Origin: an uncultured Lysobacteraceae bacterium
GTDB lineage: Bacteria > Pseudomonadota > Gammaproteobacteria > Xanthomonadales > Rhodanobacteraceae
NCBI GenBank assembly: GCA_946482585.1
Contig: CAMLSI010000106.1
Span: 1 to 12,470 of the forward strand
Direction of reading: 5' to 3'
DNA length: 12,470 nt
Part shown: one piece after another, positions 7,786 through 12,470 of the stretch
Position numbering within the stretch: position 1 is the stretch's first letter
Layout: each line of letters starts with the position of its first letter
The notes under the pieces: model-generated
The model's database searches: none
The model's input: only the letters and a program-made list of their open reading frames with translations
What the model was told of the DNA's origin: nothing
Translations under genes and position numbers: made by a program

Positions 7786-8001
7786 CGCTGAGAAACTGCC
7801 CACTATGCCCAACTTTTCACCAATGCGTCGCCGCAATGGACGCCTCCCAGGCAGCGCCCTCATGGTCGCTGCGATTGGTACTGCTGCGATTGGTGCCCCC
7901 ACAATCGCCTCTCCGATCCGCCATTTCGACCGCCAACGGCAGTAGGCTTCCGCCGGCCGCACACAACGCTCTGGGCCTGATGCAGACAGCGCGCCTGCGC
8001 G
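7786..8001. other. Intergenic region between the array and the histidine kinase stop
   Basis: No gene is recognisable in these 216 bases. They contain one hairpin with an array-like loop (7886-7908) and a direct repeat of CTGCGATTGGT at 7869-7879 and 7884-7894. Confidence 0.5.
7886..7908. repeat. Hairpin with array-like loop
   Basis: GCGATTG at 7886-7892 and CAATCGC at 7902-7908 form a perfect seven-base-pair stem; the nine-base loop is GTGCCCCCA. GATTGGTGCCCCCAC resembles the AATTGGTGCCACCCAC found in the array at about 7499-7514, so this is probably a stray or decayed copy of the same element. It lies 94 bases after the kinase stop and has no T-tract. Confidence 0.55.
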
Positions 8002-9582
8002 TTATGCAGCATCTTCTACAGACGGCCGGTGCTCGATCGGAAGCCGGATGGTGAACGTGGAGCCCTTCCCTACTTCGCTGGTCACGTCGATCGAACCGCC
8101 ATGCTGCTGGACGATGTTGTAGGACACCGACAATCCGAGCCCCGGATTGACGCCGGCCTGTTTCGCCGTGAAATCGGTCGTGAAGAATGGATCGAAGATA
8201 CGGGCGAGATCCTCGGGTGAAACACCCGGCCCTGTATCCTGTACTTGCACCCAGACCGAATCGCCGTCGCGTCCGGTACGAATCGTGATCGTGCCGCGAT
8301 TCACATGCGACTGCGCCGCGTGGATGAGCAGGTTCAGGAACACTTGGTTGATCTGACTGGGCAGGCACGCAACCGGCGGCAACACGCCATAGTCACGCAC
8401 CACGTCCGCCTTGCGCTCGATCTCGTGAGCGGCGAGGTTGAGCGTAGTCTCGATGCATTCGTGCAGATCCACGTTCTGCCAGGAAATTTTATCTACGTGT
8501 GAAAACTTCCTGAGATCCTTGACGATCTTCTCCACACGGCTGAGGCCGTCGGACGACTCCGCGATCAACGGCGGTATGTCGCCGATGACGTTGTCTACAT
8601 CGGTCGAACGCTTGAGCTCGGCTAGCTTGCGCCGTTCGGCTTCGCCATCGCGTGCCGCTTCCGCATCCTCGTAGGCTTTCATCACGGCAACGAGATCGCT
8701 GACGTAGCTGGCGAGGCTGTGGAGGTTCGAACGCACGAATGCAATCGGGTTGTTGATCTCGTGCGCGATGCCGGCCGCGAGCTGCCCGATAGATGCCATT
8801 TTTTCGGACTGCAGCATCCGGGCATGTGTCCTGGTCATGCGTTGGTTCAGTGCTTCGAGATCTTCGTTGCGTATCTTGAGTTCGGCGACCGCAGCCATTC
8901 GTTCTGCGATCTCGCCTTTCAGCTGATGATTGACCTCCTGCAGCAGCGAGTTGATCTCGTTGAGCCTCAACTGCAGCAAAATGCTACGCCGCGCCTTCAG
9001 GTGCACGGTCGTCGCCATGATCACGAGCGAAACCAGATTGGTGACGATCAGGAACAGAAAAACCTCCCGGTACGCGAGCGGCGGACCGATCAGTTCGGCC
9101 ACGGCGATCGACCCGATGTTCGGCACCATGTACAGCAAGTAGGTGCCCAGGCTCGAGCTCATGCTGATGATCGCAATCGAATTGATGCCGGCCGCGATGA
9201 TCGCGAGCATGATCATCTGCTCCGCCGTGATCAGCGGCGCAGCAAGTATGTTGATCGCGGACATTCCGAGCCCGACCAGGACGGTCGGTGCTGCGAAGAA
9301 AAGCAGTCGCTGATGGGGGTTTGGATAACGCGCCTTGATACGGTTGGCGCAAAGGACAATCACGAGCCGCGGAATGACGAGCAGAAAAACGACGACGAAG
9401 ATCCAGCCGATTACCGGGCGCTCGGGAATGACTCCTGCGAGCATCCAATAGAACACGCCCAGCACCGGCAACAGCATCACGACGGGCACCGGCGCGCGTC
9501 GGTACAGATCATCCACGAGGATGTCTTCGAGACGATCGGCGTAGGGTTGGTCCAGCGCGGACAGCTTGAACGGATTGCGCAT
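8002..9582 (-). CDS. Membrane-bound sensor histidine kinase
   Basis: A 526-residue two-component sensor kinase. Six hydrophobic stretches between about 33 and 192 form an N-terminal membrane domain with very short loops, followed by a coiled coil (about 195-260). The dimerisation/phosphoacceptor helix has SIGQLAAGIAHEINNP with His274. The ATPase part has the N-box QVFLNLLIHAAQS (413-425), G1 DTGPGV (449-454), F-box FDPFFTTD (463-470) and G2 GLGLSVS (481-487). The second asparagine expected in the N-box (NxxxN) is replaced by His421. No PAS, GAF or extracytoplasmic sensor domain is seen, so the signal is probably read within or near the membrane. No response regulator is adjacent, so the partner is elsewhere. 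The ATG start has GGAGG nine bases upstream, and a promoter-like sequence lies at 9784-9812. Third-position G/C is a little lower than in the GH94 gene. Confidence 0.95.
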   Translation of the reverse strand: MRNPFKLSALDQPYADRLEDILVDDLYRRAPVPVVMLLPVLGVFYWMLAGVIPERPVIGWIFVVVFLLVIPRLVIVLCANRIKARYPNPHQRLLFFAAPTVLVGLGMSAINILAAPLITAEQMIMLAIIAAGINSIAIISMSSSLGTYLLYMVPNIGSIAVAELIGPPLAYREVFLFLIVTNLVSLVIMATTVHLKARRSILLQLRLNEINSLLQEVNHQLKGEIAERMAAVAELKIRNEDLEALNQRMTRTHARMLQSEKMASIGQLAAGIAHEINNPIAFVRSNLHSLASYVSDLVAVMKAYEDAEAARDGEAERRKLAELKRSTDVDNVIGDIPPLIAESSDGLSRVEKIVKDLRKFSHVDKISWQNVDLHECIETTLNLAAHEIERKADVVRDYGVLPPVACLPSQINQVFLNLLIHAAQSHVNRGTITIRTGRDGDSVWVQVQDTGPGVSPEDLARIFDPFFTTDFTAKQAGVNPGLGLSVSYNIVQQHGGSIDVTSEVGKGSTFTIRLPIEHRPSVEDAA

Positions 9583-9692
9583 CGTGATCTGCCTCCGATG
9601 ACGGTCGTAACCTGCGTGCGAGGTGCCGAATCTCCGTCGAACGAACTCTGCAGACGGCCTATGTCACCGGTGGGCAACCGATCCGACTGCCC

Positions 9693-9715
9693 CGTCGGCC
9701 GACGTGTCTACACGT
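9693..9715. promoter_or_regulatory. Overlapping palindromes in the kinase leader
   Basis: CGTCGGCCGACG (9693-9704) is a perfect 12-base palindrome. It overlaps ACGTGTCTACACGT (9702-9715), a six-base inverted repeat with a two-base centre. The half CGGCCGACG recurs at 9761-9769. They lie between the proposed kinase promoter and the kinase start, a reasonable place for an operator or an RNA structure; function is inference. Confidence 0.35.
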
Positions 9716-9783
9716 AATCTTCCTCCGTCCATGACGTCTTTGCCCGATTCTGCACACATCCGGCCGACGAGCGGCATGGCTTC

Positions 9784-9812
9784 AATCTAGGTAGTGCCCG
9801 AGCCGTTGGCAA
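9784..9812 (-). promoter_or_regulatory. Sigma-70 type promoter for the histidine kinase
   Basis: On the minus strand TTGCCA (9812-9807) is followed after exactly 17 bases by TAGATT (9789-9784). These match five of six and four of six bases of the -35 and -10 consensus. It points at the kinase gene, whose ATG is about 200 bases downstream, leaving a long leader. Confidence 0.5.
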
Positions 9813-9934
9813 GCGGGGGAATGCACTCACCGTGCCGGGACGATCTGTCGCGTTCGCCTACGACAGGCGGGCGCGGCTGCAACATCGTTCGTGTAGTTCC
9901 GTCTCGAAGGTTCCCCATGGCTGCAGGCTTGTAC

Positions 9935-10102
9935 GGCACGCCATCCGATAGTTGGGCACGCCACCCAATAGTTGGTGCCGTGCGCCAAATAGGATGCCGC
10001 CCAACACAGCGCTACAGTGCTACAGCACTACAGTGCCATCCACTATTCGCAGCACTGTGCCACCCACTATTCGGGAAATCTGAAGTGTGTCATCCACGCA
10101 CC
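9935..10102. repeat. Short repeat cluster upstream of the RAYT gene
   Basis: GGCACGCCATCCGATAGTTG (9935-9954) is followed directly by a copy with two changes (9955-9974). GTGCCATCCACTATTCG (10033-10049) recurs at 10057-10073 with one change, and GTGTCATCCACG lies at 10087-10098. Between them GCTACAGT, GCTACAGC and ACTACAGT form an 8-base triple repeat (10011-10034) that can fold on itself. The core GTGCCAYCC is the same as in the 7434-7785 array and in the same orientation. Confidence 0.85.
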
Positions 10103-10193
10103 CGGACTCTCCTAGGCTTGAGTCAGAAAAGTCGGAGCGCTCGGTCCGATCCGATCCGATTCACGCAACGGATACGGCCATCAGAATGACCGC

Positions 10194-11162
10194 ATGCGAC
10201 CGGCGCGACACCAACTCGTAAGCACCGTTGCCACAGGCTACTATCACTGCGTGTCGCGATGCGTACGCCGTGCATTTCTCTGCGGTAGAGATCAGTTGAC
10301 GGGCCGCTCGTTCGCACATCGAAAGCAATGGATAGAGAACCGGCTGTTCGAACTGGCGAACATCTTTGCGGCAGGCCTCTATGCCTATGCCGTCATGAGC
10401 AATCATGTTCATGTCGTCCTTCGTATCAATCCGCCCGCCGCAGAAATGTGGTCCGCAGATGAAGTCGCCGATCGATGGCTTCGTCTGTTCCCGCTTCGAT
10501 CCGGTGGACGAGTTGATGAAGCCGCCTGCAGGACACGTTCAGCCCTGATTGCCGCTAACCCGCGCCAAGTTGCTGTGTATCGCGCGCGCCTGTCGTCGCT
10601 ATCATGGTTCATGCGCTGTCTCAACGAACCGATTGCACGAGCGGCCAATCGCGAGGACAGCTGCACAGGGCGCTTCTGGGAGGGACGATACAAATGCCAA
10701 GTGTTGCTTGATGAAACGGCATTGCTCGCCTGCATGAGCTACGTCGATCTCAATCCGATCAGAGTCGGTACGGCCCCGGATCTGCGAACCTCGAAACACA
10801 CATCCGTACGCCGAAGGCTACTGAGTCACCACGATGCATCGGCGCTTCTGCAACCTGTCGCCGGCGACCCCGACGACGCTCTGCCGCTTTCCAGCGTCGA
10901 ATACTTCGCGCTCGTCGACTGGACCGGGCGTCGCCTGCATCCGGGCAAACAAGGTCGAATTGTCGCCGCAGCGCCACGCTTCGTAACTCGGCAAAACGTG
11001 GATCCAGGACACTGGCTCACGCAGGTTTCTTCCATCGAGACACGCTATTGGCGAGCGGTCGGCAGCCTCGAGGCACTGGTCGAAAAAGCGCGCGAAATCG
11101 GACAACAGTGGCTCAAAGGCGGCGGGAGATATCGACGGCTGCTGCATGCGATTCTGACATAG
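10194..11162 (+). CDS. REP-associated tyrosine transposase (RAYT), Y1/HUH family
   Basis: A 322-residue member of the IS200-like Y1 transposase superfamily, in the domesticated group that mobilises short palindromic repeats rather than itself. Family blocks run in order: YYHCVSRCVRRAFLCG (16-31), HRKQW (42-46), the HUH metal motif YAVMSNHVHVVLR with His71 and His73, SWFMRCLNEPIARAAN (137-152), GRFWEGRYK (159-167) and YVDLNPIR with Tyr183 as the likely nucleophile. The C-terminal 120 residues are the family's variable extension. The ATG start fits the usual N-terminus (MxRPRR-LVS type), although no clear ribosome site precedes it, hinting at low expression. All key residues are present, so it may be active. 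Related short repeats lie directly upstream (9935-10102) and, in inverse orientation, downstream (11444-11499), as expected of a RAYT with its substrate repeats. Confidence 0.95.
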   Translation: MRPARHQLVSTVATGYYHCVSRCVRRAFLCGRDQLTGRSFAHRKQWIENRLFELANIFAAGLYAYAVMSNHVHVVLRINPPAAEMWSADEVADRWLRLFPLRSGGRVDEAACRTRSALIAANPRQVAVYRARLSSLSWFMRCLNEPIARAANREDSCTGRFWEGRYKCQVLLDETALLACMSYVDLNPIRVGTAPDLRTSKHTSVRRRLLSHHDASALLQPVAGDPDDALPLSSVEYFALVDWTGRRLHPGKQGRIVAAAPRFVTRQNVDPGHWLTQVSSIETRYWRAVGSLEALVEKAREIGQQWLKGGGRYRRLLHAILT

Positions 11163-11300
11163 CGCCGAAGCATTCCGCCGCCCCCGACCTTCTTGAGCCG
11201 CACCGCAATGAAGCGGTATTGAGCAACTGCGCTCCGTCGACTCGTTTCGCGCATTGGACTTCGGATTGGCGATTTACGGAGTGACGGTGCCATGGCCAAC
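11163..11300. other. Intergenic region after the RAYT gene
   Basis: No gene is recognisable. A weak hairpin (ACCGC 11202-11206 with GCGGT 11213-11217) has no T-tract and is not called as a terminator. Confidence 0.4.
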
Positions 11301-11440
11301 TTTTTTCGCGTTGCATCTCGGACGAAGCTTTTTTTACAAAATTACACTACAAATTCTATTTTTATGAAAAATCCCTACTGCATTACCCATACTTGTCTGT
11401 CACTCATAAATATCGCCACCAAAAAAAATCGCTACAATCC
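11301..11440. other. AT-rich island
   Basis: Hand count gives 48 G or C in 140 bases (34%), against roughly two thirds in the flanks. It contains T6 (11301-11306), T7 (11329-11335), T5 (11359-11363) and A8 (11421-11428) runs. A short frame starts at ATG 11292 but its product looks random. It sits between the RAYT gene and the inverted repeat copies. It may be imported DNA, a silencer-type AT tract, or termination signals. Confidence 0.8.
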
Positions 11441-11499
11441 ACATTGTGGATGTCCCCGAATACTCCCCGAGCCACTTTGTGGATGCCCCCAAATACTCC
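11437..11499. repeat. Inverted-orientation RAYT-type repeats
   Basis: A 23-base unit starting TTGTGGATGTCCCCGAATAC occurs at 11444-11466 and, with two changes, at 11477-11499 (period 33). The first copy is preceded by ATCCACA (11437-11443), which pairs with TGTGGAT (11445-11451). The pattern GTGGATGTCCCCGAAT resembles GTGGATGGCACCGATT, the reverse complement of the array element, so these are probably the same family in the opposite direction. Confidence 0.8.
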
Positions 11500-12156
11500 G
11501 GGCCAGCGGCAGCACGGCCAGGGCCTACAGCGATCGATTCTGGGCGGCGATGTCGGGTATGGATGAATCCGGCATGCTGGTCCGCGGTGCACTGCCGCGC
11601 CTGCGGCCACGGTCGCAGGACGGCAACGCTTGCTCGCGACAGAATCGCCACCTGCTCCGGCACCGCGAACGCGCTCCGGGACTCCCTCCGCTTCCATAGG
11701 TGGCCGCTGCACTTGCCGCCGTTCCGGCGCCGTGCTGCAGCCTATGGGAGCCTCAAAGAACCGTCGTCCCGACTTTTCTGAGTCGGCGAGCCCGGCACAG
11801 GCCCTGGCTTGCCTGCGCCGATCAAGCGCTGACGCGTTCGATCGCGAGCGGCACATCCTGTGCCGCGGAGATCCTCGACATGTTCGAGGTGCCCCTATGA
11901 GGTTCCGCGGCGCCGCAGGACGCGATGCGCGTCCTCGTCGCGACGGATGGGAAGTTGGTCTGCATCGTCGTCGACCCCGCATCGCTCGGCGTGCGGCACC
12001 GTTGCGGAAAGCAACCGCTTTCTGTGTCGCTGCGCAACTGCACGGCGAACTCGAGCCCGTCAGCCGCGGATCGGCCTCGCCGAACTGGCCGCGTCGCGGA
12101 CGCAACGAGAATGATTTGAGAATTGCAGTGCCGAGTCGCTCCGCGCGGAAGCCGCC
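11500..12156. other. Long intergenic region, no gene recognised
   Basis: All six frames contain open stretches but none gives a protein I recognise, a convincing ribosome site, or clean codon use. The frame at 11925-12119 (MRVLVATDGKLVCIVVDP) starts plausibly but turns Arg/Ser-rich and is not called. The region may be a decayed gene or real spacer. Confidence 0.45.
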
Positions 12157-12470
12157 TCACCTGCCGCGGAAATCCGCGAACCAGTCCTTGGCCTGATACC
12201 ACCAGTAGCTCGCCTGCGCGCCGAGGAAGCCGAACGGACGCATCGTGGAAACGAGACCGTAGGGCGCGAAGCGCTGCCAGGCGTCGTCGTCGTTCGCGAT
12301 CGCGGCGGCGAGGAGTTCGCCCGCGACGGTCGTGGGTGCGACGCCATGGCCGCCGAATGCCTGCGCAAACCAGAGTCCGTTCGGCTTGCGGCCTATCTGC
12401 GGCATCTGGTGGCGCGCATAGCTCATGAGGCCCGACCACGCGAAGTCGATGTGCACGCCGGCCAGCCGCG
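12157..12470 (-). CDS. FAD-dependent oxidoreductase (DadA/PuuB-like), C-terminal part
   Basis: Only the last 104 residues or so are in the window; the frame runs off the right edge and the ATG/GTG codons seen inside are internal. The blocks FAWSGLMSYARHQMPQIG, GLWFAQAFGGHGVAPTT and AGELLAAAI are characteristic of the C-terminal FAD-binding and cap region of the DAO family, in the group with gamma-glutamylputrescine oxidoreductase (PuuB) and related amine or amino-acid oxidases. The end ASYWWYQAKDW is also typical of that group. These flavoenzymes oxidise a C-N bond and reduce oxygen or a quinone. The substrate cannot be told from this end. The start is not seen, the stop is TGA at 12157-12159, and a 650-base gene-free gap follows. 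Confidence 0.92.
   Translation of the reverse strand, partial: RLAGVHIDFAWSGLMSYARHQMPQIGRKPNGLWFAQAFGGHGVAPTTVAGELLAAAIANDDDAWQRFAPYGLVSTMRPFGFLGAQASYWWYQAKDWFADFRGR

Noticed and set aside
7188..7791. Open plus frames running through the repeat array, suggesting a repeat protein
   Set aside because: Unit lengths of 29, 46, 68 and 70 are not multiples of three, so the frames change from copy to copy. The translations are low complexity, and the best explanation is DNA-level repeats.
8719..9717. 332-codon plus frame antisense to the histidine kinase
   Set aside because: The kinase on the minus strand carries all conserved boxes; this frame is its complement.
10146..10160. Triple CCGAT microsatellite before the RAYT
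   Set aside because: Only three five-base units, common by chance in GC-rich DNA, and not shared with the other repeats.
11433..11438. TACAAT as a promoter -10 in the AT-rich island
   Set aside because: No -35 at suitable spacing and no gene downstream; such hexamers are expected by chance in AT-rich sequence.
12109..12127. GAGAATGATTTGAGAATTG as a Fur box
   Set aside because: About ten of nineteen positions match the classical consensus and the second half is not symmetric; it also lies at the 3' end of the oxidoreductase gene.

Overview
The window comes from a GC-rich genome (about two thirds G+C by eye, strong G/C at third codon positions). It is most likely a proteobacterium, probably a gammaproteobacterium of the Xanthomonadales/Nevskiales/Steroidobacter kind. 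That guess rests on the protein families seen (an NdvB-type GH94 domain, a PuuB-like FAD oxidoreductase, a long RAYT transposase with its repeats) and is not firm at genus level.

Layout. (1) Bases 1 to about 140 encode, on the minus strand, an internal piece of a DNA methyltransferase. This is joined head-on at about 135-150 to the interior of a GH94 (cyclic beta-glucan synthase C-terminal type) gene on the plus strand. The GH94 gene has therefore lost its 5' part, and it also carries a frameshift near 1685-1695, so it looks like a pseudogene or an assembly chimera. (2) 2534-5324 holds a secreted two-BON-domain protein (minus), an uncharacterised lipoprotein (plus) and a doubtful membrane-protein ORF (plus). 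(3) 5221-6951 encodes a cell-wall hydrolase (minus) with an NlpC/P60- or CHAP-like N-terminal domain, a peptidoglycan-binding domain and a long uncharacterised C-terminal part. (4) 6952-8001 has no gene but contains a nested repeat array (7434-7785) built on the core GTGCCAYCC. (5) 8002-9582 encodes an orphan membrane histidine kinase (minus) with a recognisable sigma-70 type promoter about 200 bases upstream. (6) 9935-11499 is a REP-associated tyrosine transposase (RAYT) gene. Short repeats with the same core as the array lie before it, and inverted-orientation copies lie after it, next to a sharply AT-rich island. (7) 11500-12156 has no recognisable gene. (8) The right edge holds the C-terminal end of an FAD-dependent amine/amino-acid oxidoreductase (minus).

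The genes do not form one pathway. The neighbourhood looks like a patchwork of single genes separated by long non-coding, repeat-bearing gaps. The most coherent system is the RAYT and its repeat family: the core element occurs on both sides of the transposase in opposite orientations, and again as a dense array about 2.5 kb away. This suggests one RAYT-driven repeat family that has spread and been amplified locally. The junction at the left edge is the other item to check first, because it decides whether two genes are really broken.
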